Below, one piece after another: positions 38,784-51,400 of a stretch of 64,000 nucleotides of DNA (the stretch's first letter is position 1; each line of letters begins with the position of its first letter). Below the pieces are notes generated by a model. It was not told the origin of the DNA and did no database searches. It worked only from the letters and a program-made list of their open reading frames with translations. The position numbers were made by a program, and so were the translations under genes. The DNA is taken from NCBI GenBank assembly GCA_013076295.1, contig RQOL01000372.1:620001-684000 (forward strand), in the 5' to 3' direction. The stretch comes from Sanderia malayensis (Eukaryota > Cnidaria > Scyphozoa > Semaeostomeae > Pelagiidae).

Positions 38784-41170
38784 TATAACAATTTGTTCTC
38801 GCTGAATTAACGTGGAATCATGCGCAAATTGTGGGAATTAATTTAATTTTGATTAGTGTAAGTTGCGGGAATAAAAGTTGATTTTTATTGGTGTACATTG
38901 CGGGAAAGAAAATTAATTTTTATTAGTGTAAATTGTGGGAATGAGTGTTATCTTTTATTAGTGTAAATAGTGGGAAGGAATGTTAATATTACTGAAAAAA
39001 GTAACTAAAAGTGTATAACAATTTGTTCTCGCTGAATTGACATCGAATCATGCGCAAATTGTGGGAATGAATCCTAATCTTGATTAGTGTAAGTTGCGGG
39101 AATAAAAGCTAATTTTTATTAGTATAAATTGTGGGAATGTATGTTTATATAACTGAAACAAGTAACTAAAAGTGTATAACAATTTGTTCTCGCTGAATTG
39201 ACATCGAATCATGCGCAAATTGTGGGAATGAATCCTAACCTTGATTAGTTTAAGTTGCGGGAATAAAATTTAATTTTTATTAGTATAAATTGTGGGAATG
39301 AATGTTTATATAACTGAAACAGGTAACTAAAGTGTATAACAATTTGTTCTCGCTGAATTGACATGGAATCAAGTGCAAATTGTGGGAATGAATCTAAATA
39401 AATTGTGGGAATGAATGTTAATATTACTCAAAAAAGTAACTAAAAGTGCATAACAATTTGTTTTCGCTGAATTGACATGGAGTCAAGCGCAAATTGTGGG
39501 AAGGAATCCTAATTTTGATTAGTGTAAGTTGCGGGAATAAAGGTTAATTTTTATTGGTGTAGATTGTTGGAATGAATCCTAATTTTGATTAGTTGTAAGT
39601 TGCGGGAATAAAAGTTAATTTTTATTAGTGTAAATCGAGGGAATGAATGTTAATATAACTGAAACAGGTAACTAAAGTGTATAACAATTTGTTCTCGCTG
39701 AATTGACATGGAATCAAGTGCAAATTGTGGGAATGAATCTAAATAAATTGTGGGAAGGAATGTTAATATTACTGAAAAAAGTAACTAAAAGTGTATAGCA
39801 ATTTGTTCTCGCTGAATTGACATCGAGTCATGCGCAATTTTGTAGGAATGAATCCTAATCTTGATTAGTGTAAGTTGCGGGAATAAAAGTTGATTTTTAT
39901 TGGTGTAAATTGTGGGAATGAAAGTTAATTTTTATTAGTGTAAATTGTGGGAATGAGTGTTATCTTTTATTATTGTAAATTGTGGGAATGAGAGTTATCT
40001 TTTATTAGTGTAAATAGTGGGAAGGAATGTTAATATTACTGAAAAAAGTAACTAAAAGTGTATAGCAATTTGTTCTCGCTTAATTGACATCGAGTCATGC
40101 GCAAATTGTGGGAATGAATCCTAATCTTGATTAGTGTATGTTGCGGGAATAAAAGTTAATTTTTATTAGTATAAATTGTGGGAAGGAGTGTTAATATTAC
40201 TGAAAAAAGTAACTAAAAGTGTATAGCAATTTGTTCTCGCTGAATTGACATCGAGTCATGCGCAAATTGTGGGAATGCATCCTAATCTTGATTAGTGTAA
40301 GTTGCGGGAATAAAAGTTGATTTTTATTGGTGTAAATTGTGGGAATGAAAGTTAATTTTTATTAGTGTAAATTGTGGGAATGAGTGTTATCTTTTATTAT
40401 TGTAAATTGTGGGAATGAATGTTAATATTACTCAAAAAAGTAACTAAAAGTGCATAACAATTTGTTTTCGCTGAATTGAGATGGAGTCATGCGCAAATTG
40501 TGGGAATGAATCCTAATTTTGATTAGTGTAAGTTGCGGGAATAAAAGTGAATTTTTATTAGTGTAAATTGTGGGAATGAGTGTTATCTTTCATTAGTGTA
40601 AATAGTGGGAAGGAATGTTAATATTACTGAAAAAAGTAACTAAAAGTGTATAGCAATTTGTTCTCGCTGAATTGACATCGAGTCATGCGCAAATTGTGGG
40701 AATGAATCCTAATCGTGATTAGTGTATGTTGCGGGAATAAAAGTTAATTTTTATTAGTATAAATTGTGGGAAGGAATGTTAATATTACTGAAAAAAGTAA
40801 CTAAAAATGTATAACAATTTGTTCTCGCTGAATTGACATCGAATCATGCGCAAATTGTGGGAATGAATCCTAATCTTGATTAGTGTAAGTTGCGGGAATA
40901 AAAGTTAATTTTTATTAGTATAAATTGTGGGAATGAATGTTTATATAAATGAAACAAGTAACTAAAAGTGCATAACAATTTGTTTTCGCTGAATTGACAT
41001 GGAGTCATGCGCAAATTGTGGGAATTAATCCTAGTTTTGATTAGTGTAAGTTGCGGGAATAAAGTTGATTTTTATTGGTGTAAATTGTGGGAATGAATCC
41101 TAATTTTGATTAGTGTAAGTTGCGGGAATAAAAGTTAATTTTTATTAGTGTAAATTGTGGGAATGAATGT
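38784..41170 (+). repeat. Last zone I segment before the subfamily change
   Basis: 161-bp and longer monomers, several with CTCGCT cores and GACATCGAGTC. Near-duplicate stretches with GAAACAGGTAACTAAAGTG (one A lost) lie near 39321 and 39661. The 40452-40917 block copies 37735-38200. The 40826-41271 block recurs at 43053-43498 (offset 2227), so this end has exchanged with zone II. Confidence 0.8.
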
Positions 41171-41178
41171 TAATATTA

Positions 41179-41269
41179 CTGAAAAAAGTAACTAAATGTC
41201 TATAACAATTTGTTTTCGCTGAATTGACGTGGAATCAGGCGCAATTTGTGGGAATGAATGTTAATATTA
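41179..41269 (+). repeat. Example of the 91-bp minimal monomer (no full R unit)
   Basis: Core (64 bp, with GAATCAGGCGC) is followed directly by the 27-bp truncated R unit and the next core at 41270. This is the smallest member of the length series and marks the start of zone II. Related 91-bp or near-91-bp monomers recur at about 43.4-43.6 kb, 45.3-45.5 kb and inside the 1968-bp higher-order repeat. Confidence 0.9.
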
Positions 41270-42281
41270 CTGAAAAAAGTAACTAAAAGTGTATAACAAT
41301 TTGTTCTGGCTGAATTGACGTGGAATCAGGCGCAATTTGTGGGAATGAATGTTAATATTACTCAAAAAAGTAACTAAATGTGTATAACAATTTGTTTTTG
41401 CTGAATTGACAGGAATCATGCGCAAATTGTGGGGATGAATGCTAATTTTGATTAGTGTAAGTTGCGGGAATAAAAGTTGATTTTTATTGGTTTAAATTGT
41501 GGGAATGACAGGTAAATTTTATTAATGTAAATTGTGGGAATTAGTGTTATTATTTATTGGTGTAAATTGCGCGAATGATAGGTAAATTTTATTAGTGTAA
41601 ACTGTGGGAATTAGTGTTATCTTTTATTAGTGTAAATTGTGGGAATGAATGTTAATATTACTGAAAAAGTAACTAAAAGAGTATAACAATTTGCTTTCGC
41701 GGAATTGACGTGGAATCATGCGCAAATTGTGGGAATGAATGTTATTTTTGATTAGTGTAAGTTGCGGGAATAAAAGTTGATTTTTATTGGTGTAAATTGT
41801 GGGAATGATAGGTAAATTTTATTAGTGTAAATTGTGGGAATTAGTGTTATCTTTTATTAGTGTAAATTGTGGGAATGAATGTTAATATTACTGAAAAAGT
41901 AACTAAAAGAGTATAACAATTTGCTTTCGCTGAATTGACGTGGAATCATGCGCAATTTGTGGGAATGATTACTAATTTTGATTAGTGTAAGTTTCGGGAA
42001 AAAAAGTTAATTTTTATTGGTGTAAATTGTGGGAGTGAATGTTGTCTTTTATTAGTGTAAATTGTGGGAATGAATGTTAATATTACTGAAAAAAGTAACT
42101 AAAAGTGTATAACAATTTGTTCTGGCTGAATTGACGTGGAATCATGCGCAATTTGTGGGAATGAATGTTAATTTTGATTAGTGTAAGTTGCGGGAATAAA
42201 TGTTAATTTTTGTTGGTGTAAATTGTGGGAATTAGTGTTATCTTTTATTAGTGTAAATTGTGGGAATGAATGTTAATATTA

Positions 42282-42476
42282 CTGAAAAAATAACTAAAAG
42301 AGTATAACAATTTGTTCTGGCTGAATTGACGTGGAATCATGCGCAAATTGTGGGGATGAATCCTAATTTTGATTAGTGTAAGTTGCGGGAATAAAAGTTG
42401 ATTTTTATTGGTGTAAATTGTGGGAATTAGTGTTATCTTTTATTAGTGTAAATTGTGGGAATGAATGTTAATATTA
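42282..42476 (+). repeat. Example of the 196-bp class monomer (three full R units)
   Basis: Core-to-core spacing is 195 bp; the core has lost one base (CTGAAAAAATAAC). Three full R units follow: GGGGATGAATCC, GCGGGAATAAAAGTTGAT and GGGAATTAGTGTTAT types. The fit to 91 + 35n with n = 3 is exact once the lost base is counted. Confidence 0.88.
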
Positions 42477-43197
42477 CTGAAAAAGTAACTAAAAGAGTAT
42501 AACAATTTCCTTTCGCTGAATTGACGTGGAATCATGCGCAAATCGTGGGAATGAATGTTAATTTTGATTAGTGTAAGTTGCGGGAATAAAAGTTAATTTT
42601 TTTTTGCTGTAAATTGTGGGAATTAGTGTTATCTTTTATTATTGTACCTTGTGGGAATGAATGTTAACATACCTGAAAAAAGTAACTAAAAGTGTATAGC
42701 AATTTGTTGTGGCTGAATTGACGTGGAATCATGCGCAAATTGTGGGAATAAATCTAAATAAATTGTAGGAATGAATGTTAATATTACTCAAAAAAGTAAC
42801 TAAATGTGTATAACAATTTGTTTTCGCTGTATTGACATGAATCATGCGCAAATTGTGGGAATTAATCCTAGTTTTGATTAGTGTAAGTTGCGGGAATAAA
42901 GTTGATTTTTATTGGTGTAAATTGTGGGAATGAATCCTAATTTTGATTAGTGTAAATTGTGGGAATTAGTGTTATCTTTTATTAGTGTAAATTGTGGGAA
43001 TGAATGTTAATATTACTGAAAAAGTAACTAAAAGAGTATAACAATTTGCTTTCGCTGAATTGACATCGAATCATGCGCAAATTGTGGGAATGAATCCTAA
43101 TCTTGATTAGTGTAAGTTGCGGGAATAAAAGTTAATTTTTATTAGTATAAATTGTGGGAATGAATGTTTATATAAATGAAACAAGTAACTAAAAATG

Positions 43198-46100
43198 CAT
43201 AACAATTTGTTTTCGCTGAATTGACATGGAGTCATGCGCAAATTGTGGGAATTAATCCTAGTTTTGATTAGTGTAAGTTGCGGGAATAAAGTTGATTTTT
43301 ATTGGTGTAAATTGTGGGAATGAATCCTAATTTTGATTAGTGTAAGTTGCGGGAATAAAAGTTAATTTTTATTAGTGTAAATTGTGGGAATGAATGTTAA
43401 TATTACTGAAAAAAGTAACTAAATGTCTATAACAATTTGTTTTCGCTGAATTGACGTGGAATCAGGCGCAATTTGTGGGAATGAATGTTAATATTACTCA
43501 AAAAAGTAACTAAATGTGTATAACAATTTGTTCTGGCTGAATTGACGTGGAATCAGGCGCAATTTGTGGGAATGAATGTTAATATTACTCAAAAAAGTAA
43601 CTAAATGTGTATAACAATTTGTTTTTGCTGAATTGACAGGAATCATGCGCAAATTGTGGGGATGAATGCTAATTTTGATTAGTGTAAGTTGCGGGAATAA
43701 AAGTTAATTTTTATTGCTGTAAATTGTGGGAATGAATGTTAATATTACTGAAAAAAGTAACTAAATGTGTATAACAATTTGTTTTTGCTGAATTGACAGG
43801 AATCATGCGCAAATTGTGGGGATGAATGCTAATTTTGATTAGTGTAAGTTGCGGGAATAAAAGTTGATTTTTATTGGTGTAAATTGTGGGAATGATAGGT
43901 AAATTTTATTAGTGTAAATTGTGGGAATTAGTGTTATCTTTTATTAGTGTAAATTGTGGGAATGAATGTTAATATTACTGAAAAAGTAACTAAAAGAGTA
44001 TAACAATTTGCTTTCGCTGAATTGACGTGGAATCATGCGCAATTTGTGGGAATGAATACTAATTTTGATTAGTGTAAGTTTCGGGAAAAAAAGTTAATTT
44101 TTATTGGTGTAAATTGTGGGAGTGAATGTTGTTTTTTATTAGTGTAAATTGTGGGAATGAATGTTAATATTACTGAAAAAAGTAACTAAAAGTGTATAAC
44201 AATTTGTTCTGGCTGAATTGACGTGGAATCATGCGCAATTTGTGGGAATGAATGTTAATTTTGATTAGTGTAAGTTGCGGGAATAAATGTTAATTTTTGT
44301 TGGTGTAAATTGTGGGAATGAGTGTTATCTTTTATTATTGTACATTGTGGGAATGAATGTTAACATAACTGAAAAAAGTAACTATGAGTGTATAGCAATT
44401 TGTTGTGGCTGAATTGACGTGGAATCATGCGCAAATTGTGGGGATGAATCCTAATTTTGATTAGTGTAAGTTGCGGGAATAAAAGTTGATTTTTATTGGT
44501 GTAAATTGTGGGAATTAGTGTTATCTTTTAATAGTGTAAATTGTGGGAATGAATGTTAATATTACTGAAAAAGTAACTAAAAGAGTATAACAATTTCCTT
44601 TCGCTGAATTGACGTGGAATCATGCGCAAATCGTGGGAATGAATGTTAATTTTGATTAGTGTAAGTTGCGGGAATAAAAGTTAATTTTTTTTGCTGTAAA
44701 TTGTGGGAATGAGTGTCAATATTACTGAAAAAGTAACTAAAAGTGTATAGCAATTTGTTCTGGCTTCATTGACGTGGAAACATGCGCAAATTTTGGGAAT
44801 GAATACTAATTTTGATTAGTGTAAGTTGCGGGAATAAACGTTAATTTTGATTAGTGTAAGTTGCGGGAATGAAAGTTAATTTTTATTAGTGTAAATTGTG
44901 GGAATGAGTGTTATCTTTTATTATTGTACCTTGTGGGAATGAATGTTAACATACCTGAAAAAAGTAACTAAAAGTGTATAGCAATTTGTTGTGGCTGAAT
45001 TGACGTGGAATCATGCGCAAATTGTTGGAATAAATCTAAATAAATTGTAGGAATGAATGTTAATATTACTCAAAAAAGTAACTAAATGTGCATAACAATT
45101 TGTTTTCGCTGAATTGACATGGAGTCATGCGCAAATTGTGGGAATTAATCCTAGTTTTGATTAGTGTAAGTTGCGGGAATAAAGTTGATTTTTATTGGTG
45201 TAAATTGTGGGAATGAATCCTAATTTTGATTAGTGTAAGTTGCGGGAATAAAAGTTAATTTTTATTAGTGTAAATTGTGGGAATGAATGTTAATATTACT
45301 GAAAAAAGTAACTAAATGTCTATAACAATTTGTTTTCGCTGAATTGACGTGGAATCAGGCGCAATTTGTGGGAATGAATGTTAATATTACTCAAAAAAGT
45401 AACTAAATGTGTATAACAATTTGTTCTGGCTGAATTGACGTGGAATCAGGCGCAATTTGTGGGAATGAATGTTAATATTACTCAAAAAAGTAACTAAATG
45501 TGTATAACAATTTGTTTTTGCTGAATTGACAGGAATCATGCGCAAATTGTGGGGATGAATGCTAATTTTGATTAGTGTAAGTTGCGGGAATAAAAGTTAA
45601 TTTTTATTGCTGTAAATTGTGGGAATGAATGTTAATATTACTGAAAAAAGTAACTAAATGTGTATAACAATTTGTTTTTGCTGAATTGACAGGAATCATG
45701 CGCAAATTGTGGGGATGAATGCTAATTTTGATTAGTGTAAGTTGCGGGAATAAAAGTTGATTTTTATTGGTGTAAATTGTGGGAATGATAGGTAAATTTT
45801 ATTAGTGTAAATTGTGGGAATTAGTGTTATCTTTTATTAGTGTAAATTGTGGGAATGAATGTTAATATTACTGAAAAAGTAACTAAAAGAGTATAACAAT
45901 TTGCTTTCGCTGAATTGACGTGGAATCATGCGCAATTTGTGGGAATGAATACTAATTTTGATTAGTGTAAGTTTCGGGAAAAAAGTTAATTTTTATTGGT
46001 GTAAATTGTGGGAGTGAATGTTGTCTTTTATTAGTGTAAATTGTGGGAATGAATGTTAATATTACTGAAAAAAGTAACTAAAAGTGTATAACAATTTGTT

Positions 46101-46278
46101 CTGGCTGAATTGACGTGGAATCATGCGCAATTTGTGGGAATGAATGTTAATTTTGATTAGTGTAAGTTGCGGGAATAAATGTTAATTTTTGTTGGTGTAA
46201 ATTGTGGGAATGAGTGTTATCTTTTATTATTGTACATTGTGGGAATGAATGTTAACATAACTGAAAAAAGTAACTATA
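43198..46278 (+). repeat. Higher-order repeat F (period 1893 bp)
   Basis: GGAATTAATCCTAG occurs at 43248 and 45141, and AAATGTCTATAAC near 43421 and 45314, both at offset 1893. Copy 1 is 43198-45090 and copy 2 is 45091 to about 46278, where copy 1 reads AACTATGAGTG and copy 2 AACTATAATG. A related earlier block at 40826-41271 carries the same GGAATTAATCCTAG (41021). Confidence 0.88.
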
Positions 46279-47235
46279 ATGTATAACAATTTGTTCTGGC
46301 TGAATTGACATCGAATCATGCGCAAATTGTGGGAATGAATCCTAATCTTGATTAGTGTAAGTTGCGGGAATAAAAATTAATTTTTATTGGTGCAAATTGT
46401 GGGAATGAGTGTTATCTTTTATTCGTGTAAATTGTGGGAATGAATGTTAATATTACTGAAAAAGTAACTAAATGTGTATAGCAATTTGTTGTGGCTGAAT
46501 TGACGTGGAATCATGCGCAAATTGTGGGGATGAATCCTAATTTTGATTAGTGTAAGTTGCGGGAATAAAAGTTAATTTTGATTAGTGTAAGTTGCGGGAA
46601 TAAAAGTTAATTTTTATTGGTGTAAATTGTGGGAGTGAATGTTGTCTTTTATTAGTGTAAATTGTGGGAATGAATGTTAATATTACTGAAAAAAGTAACT
46701 AAAAGTGTATAACAATTTGTTCTGGCTGAATTGACGTGGAATCATGCGCAATTTGTGGGAATGAATGTTAATTTTGATTAGTGTAAGTTGCGGGAATAAA
46801 TGTTAATTTTTGTTGGTGTAAATTGTGGGAATGAGTGTTATCTTTTATTATTGTACATTGTGGGAATGAATGTTAACATAGCTGAAAAAAGTAACTATAA
46901 TGTATAACAATTTGTTCTGGCTGAATTGACATCGAATCATGCGCAAATTGTGGGAATGAATCCTAATCTTGATTAGTGTAAGTTGCGGGAATAAAAATTA
47001 ATTTTTATTGGTGCAAATTGTGGGAATGAGTGTTATCTTTTATTCGTGTAAATTGTGGGAATGAATGTTAATATTACTGAAAAAGTAACTAAATGTGTAT
47101 AGCAATTTGTTGTGGCTGAATTGACGTGGAATCATGCGCAAATTGTGGGGATGAATCCTAATTTTGATTAGTGTAAGTTGCGGGAATAAAAGTTAATTTT
47201 GATTAGTGTAAGTTGCGGGAATAAAAGTTAATTTT
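45981..47235 (+). repeat. Higher-order repeat G (period 621 bp, two copies)
   Basis: TGTACATTG recurs at 46231 and 46852, and AAAAGTTAATTTTTATTGG at 45981 and 46602. Copies are 45981-46601 and 46602 to about 47235. They contain the short AACTATAATGTATAAC core and GTGCAAATTG units. One visible difference is GTTAACATAACTG against GTTAACATAGCTG. Confidence 0.88.
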
Positions 47236-47917
47236 CATTAGTGTAAATTGCGGGAATAAAAGTTAATTTTTATTGGTATAAATTGTGGGAAGGAATGTTA
47301 TTGTAAATTGTGGGAATGAATGTTAATATTACTGAAAGAAGTAACTAAAAGTGTATAACAATTTGTTCTCGCTGAATTGACGTGGAATCATGCGCAAATT
47401 GTGGGAATGAATCCTAATCTTGATTAGTGTAAGTTGCGGGAATAAAAATTAATTTTTATTGGTGCAAATTGTGGGAATGAGTGTTATCTTTTATTCGTGT
47501 AAATTGTGGGAATGAATGTTAATTTCACTGAAAAAAGTAACTATAATGTATAACAATTTGTTCTGGCTGAATTGACATCGAATCATGCGCAAATTGTGGG
47601 AATGAATCCTAATCTTGATTAGTGTAAGTTGCGGGAATAAAAATTAATTTTTATTGGTGCAAATTGTGGGAATGAGTGTTATCTTTTATTCGTGTAAATT
47701 GTGGGAATGAATGTTAATATTACTGAAAAAGTAACTAAATGTGTATAGCAATTTGTTCTCGCTGAATTGACGTGAAATCATGCGCAATTTGTGGGAATGA
47801 ATGTTAATTTTGATTATTGTAAGTTGCGGGAATAAAAGTTAACTTTTGTTGGTGTAAATTGTGGGAATGAGTGTTATCTTTTATTAGTGTAAATTGTGGG
47901 AATGAATATTAATGTTA

Positions 47918-48042
47918 CTGAAAAAGTAACTAAAAGTGTATAACAATTTGTTCTCGCTGAATTGACGTGGAATCATGCGCAATTTGTGGGAATGAATGTT
48001 AATTTTGATTAGAGTAAGTTGCGGGAAAAAATGTTAATATTA
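47918..48042 (+). repeat. Example of the 126-bp class monomer (one full R unit)
   Basis: This monomer measures 125 bp. The core has the one-A-shorter CTGAAAAAGTAAC start, followed by one full R unit containing TTTTGATTAGAGT and a truncated unit reading GCGGGAAAAAATGTTAAT. 63 + 35 + 27 gives 125, so it fits the 91 + 35n series at n = 1. The same variant recurs inside each copy of the 1968-bp higher-order repeat. Confidence 0.88.
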
Positions 48043-49080
48043 CTGAAAAAAGTAACCAAAAGAGTATAACAATTTGTTTTCGCTGAATTGACGTGGAATC
48101 TTGCGCAAATTGTGGGAATGAATACTAATTTTAATTAGTGTCAGTTGCGGGAATAAAAGTTAATTTTTATTAGTGTAAATTGTGGGAATGAGTGTAATTT
48201 TTTATTAGTGTAAATTGTGGCAATGAATGTTAATTTTACTGAAAAAAGTAACTAAAAGTGCATAACAATTTGTTCTCGCTGAATTGACATGGAATCATGC
48301 GCAAAGTGTGGGAATGAATCCTGAAATTTATTAGTGTAAGTTGCGGGAATAAAAGTTAATTTTTATTGCTGTAAATTGTGGGAATGAATGTTAATATTAC
48401 TGAAAAAAGTAACTAAAAGTGTATAACAATTTGTTCTCGCTGAATTGACGTGGAATCATGCGCTTTTTGTGGGAATGAATACTAATTTTGATTAGTGTAA
48501 GTTTCGGGAAAAAAAGTTAATTTTTATTGGTGTAAATTGTGGGAGTGAATGTTGTCTTTTATTAGTGTAAATTGTGGGAATGAGTGTTAATATTACTGAA
48601 AAAGTAACTAAAAGTGTATAACAATTTGTTCTCGCTGAATTGACGTGGAATCATGCGCAAATTGTGGGAATGAATCCTAATCTTGATTAGTGTAAGTTGC
48701 GGGAATAAAAATTAACTTTTATTGGTGCAAATTGTGGGAATGTATGTTAATATAACTGAAACAGGTAACTAATAGTGTATAACAATTTGTTCTCGCTGAA
48801 TTGACGTGGAATCATGCGCAAATTGTGGGAATGAATCCTAATTTTGATAAGTTGCGGGAATAAAAGTTATTTTTTATTGGTGTAAATTGTGGGAATTTGT
48901 GTAATTTTTTATTAGTGTAAATTGTGGGATTGAATGTTAATTTCACTGAAAAAAGTAACTATAATGTATAACAATTTGTTCTGGCTGAATTGACATCAAA
49001 TCATGCGCAAATTGTGGGAATGAATCCTAATCTTGATTAGTGTAAGTTGCGGGAATAAAAATTAATTTTTATTGGTGCAA

Positions 49081-50097
49081 ATTGTGGGAATGATAGGTAA
49101 ATTTTATTAGTGTAAATTGTGGGAATTAGTGTTATCCTTTATTAGTGTAAATTGTGGGAATGAATGTTAATATTACTGAAAAAGTAACTAAAAGAGTATA
49201 ACAATTTGCTTTCGCTGAATTGACGTGCAACCATGCGCAAATTGTGGGAATGAATACTAATTCTGATTAGTGTAAGTTGCGGGAATGAAAGTTAATTTTT
49301 ATTAGTGTAAATGGTGGGAGTGAATGTTGTCTTTTATTAGTGTAAATTGTGGGAATGAATGTTAATATTACTGAAAAAGTAACTAAAAGTGTATAACAAT
49401 TTGTTCTGGCTGCATTGACGTGGAAACATGCGCAAATTTTGAGAATGAATACTAATTTTGATTAGTGTAAGTTGCGGGAATAAAAGTTAATTTTGATTAG
49501 TGTAAGTTGCGGGAATAAAAGTTAATTTTCATTAGTGTAAATTGCGGGAATAAAAGTTAATTTTTATTGGTATAAATTGTGGGAAGGAATGTTATTGTAA
49601 ATTGTGGGAATGAATGTTAATATTACTGAAAGAAGTAACTAAAAGTGTATAACAATTTGTTCTCGCTGAATTGACGTGGAATCATGCGCAAATTGTGGGA
49701 ATGAATCCTAATCTTGATTAGTGTAAGTTGCGGGAATAAAAATTAATTTTTATTGGTGCAAATTGTGGGAATGAATGTTAATATAACTGAAACAGGTAAC
49801 TAATAGTGTATAACAATTTGTTCTCGCTGAATTGACGTGGAATCATGGGAAATAAAAGTAAAATAAAAGTTAATTTTTATTGGTGTAAATTGTGGGAGGG
49901 AAAATTAATTTTTATTCGTGTAAATTGTGGGAATGAGTGTTATCTTTTATTAGTGTAAATTGTGGGAATGAATGTTAATGTTACTGAAAAAGTAACTAAA
50001 AGTGTATAGCAATTTGTTCTCGCTGAATTGACGTGGAATCATGCGCAATTTGTGGGAATGAATGTTAATTTTGATTATTGAAAGTTGCGGAAATAAA
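49081..50097 (+). repeat. Block present three times (49.1, 55.6 and 63.1 kb)
   Basis: GTTATCCTTTATTAG occurs at 49131, 55642 and 63180, and CATGGGAAATAAAAG at 49844, 56355 and 63893. The offsets are 6511 and 7538. Each copy contains GCTGCATTGACGTGG, three GCGGGAATAAAAG units in succession and the truncated GTTATTGT unit. The 49.1 and 55.6 copies part at about 50097, where one reads AAAAATTAATT and the other AAAAGTTAATT. Confidence 0.86.
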
Positions 50098-51100
50098 AAT
50101 TAATTTTTATTGGTGCAAATTGTGGGAAAGTATGTTAATATAACTGAAACAGGTAACTAATAGTGCATAACAATTTGTTCTCGCTGAATTGACGTGGAAT
50201 CATGCGCAAATTGTGGGAATGAATCCTAATTTTGATAAGTTGCGGGAATAAAAGTTATTTTTTATTGGTGTAAATTGTGGGAATTTGTGTAATTTTTTAT
50301 TAGTGTAAATTGTGGGATTGAATGTTAATTTCACTGAAAAAAGTAACTATAATGTATAACAATTTGTTCTGGCTGAATTGACATCGAATCATGCGCAAAT
50401 TGTGGGAATGAATCCTAATCTTGATTAGTGTAAGTTGCGGGAATAAAAATTAATTTTTATTGGTGCAAATTGTGGGAATGAGTGTTATCTTCTATTCGTG
50501 TAAATTGTGGGAATGAATGTTAATATTACTGAAAAAGTAACTAAATGTGTATAACAATTTGTTCTCGCTGAATTGACGTGAAATCATGCGCAATTTGTGG
50601 GAATGAATGTTAATTTTGATTATTGTAAGTTGCGGGAATAAAAGTTAACTTTTGTTGGTGTAAATTGTGGGAATGAGTGTTATCTTTTATTAGTGTAAAT
50701 TGTGGGAATGAATATTAATGTTACTGAAAAAGTAACTAAAAGTGTATAACAATTTGTTCTCGCTGAATTGACGTGGAATCATGCGCAATTTGTGGGAATG
50801 AATGTTAATTTTGATAAGAGTAAGTTGCGGGAAAAAATGTTAATATTACTGAAAAAAGTAACCAAAAGAGTATAACAATTTGTTTTCGCTGAATTGACGT
50901 GGAATCTTGCGCAAATTGTGGGAATGAATACTAATTTTAATTAGTGTCAGTTGCGGGAATAAATGTTAATTTTTATTAGTGTAAATTGTGGGAATGAGTG
51001 TTAATATTACTGAAAAAAGTAACTAAAAGTGTATAACAATTTGTTCTGGCTGAATTGACGTGGAATCAGGCGCAATTTGTGGGAATGAATGTTAATATTA

Positions 51101-51400
51101 CTCAAAAAAGTAACTAAATGTGTATAACAATTTGTTTTTGCTGAATTGACATGAATCATGCGCAAATTGTGGGGATGAATGCTAATTTTGATTAGTGTAA
51201 GTTGCGGGAATAAAAGTTGATTTTTATTGGTTTAAATTGTGGGAATGATAGGTAAATTTTATTAATGTAAATTGTGGGAATTAGTGTTATTATTTATTGG
51301 TGTAAATTGCGGGAATGATAGGTAAATTTTATTAGTGTAAACTGTGGGAATTAGTGTTATCTTTTATTAGTGTAAATTGTGGGAATGAATGTTAATATTA
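51101..51400 (+). repeat. Example of a 301-bp class monomer (six full R units)
   Basis: This is the longest monomer class I resolved. The core lacks one G (ACATGAATCATGCGC), so it is 300 bp rather than 301. Six full R units follow, including two GATAGGTAAAT units, a GTGTTATTATTTATTGG unit and a CTGTGGGAATTAG unit. The alternation of GATAGG and AATTAG units suggests internal duplication of a 70-bp pair. It is part of a block repeated near 52.5, 54.5, 57.8, 60.0 and 62.0 kb. Confidence 0.88.

Larger units (their letters stand above)
1..41170 (+). repeat. Zone I satellite subfamily (161/114-bp monomers dominate)
   Basis: This part consists mainly of 161-bp monomers (core + two full R units + 27-bp R unit) mixed with 114-bp monomers and some 231-bp ones. 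Core variants recur as linked haplotypes: CTGAAACAAG with GTGTATAAC and TTCTCGCTG; CTCAAAAAAG with GTGCATAAC, TTTTCGCTG and GAGTCATGCGC; and CTGAAAAAAG with GACATCGAATCATGCGC. A 114-bp monomer carrying GAATCAAGCGC is very often followed by a CTCAAAAAAG/GTGCAT monomer, which implies that ordered pairs have been amplified together. The GATAGGTAAAT and TTTCGGGAAAA R variants of zone II are absent or nearly so here. The boundary near 41.2 kb is gradual, because a zone I type block reappears around 43.05-43.40 kb. Confidence 0.85.
41171..43197 (+). repeat. First zone II segment with mixed cores
   Basis: First appearance of GAATCAGGCGC, CTGGCTG, one-A-shorter cores and GATAGGTAAAT R units. A monomer near 42501 (AACAATTTCCTTTCG, AAATCGTGGG) recurs near 44589 at offset 2088. 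TTGTACCTTGTGGG followed by GTTAACATACCTG near 42645 recurs near 44.92, 55.31 and 62.86 kb. No gene. Confidence 0.8.
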
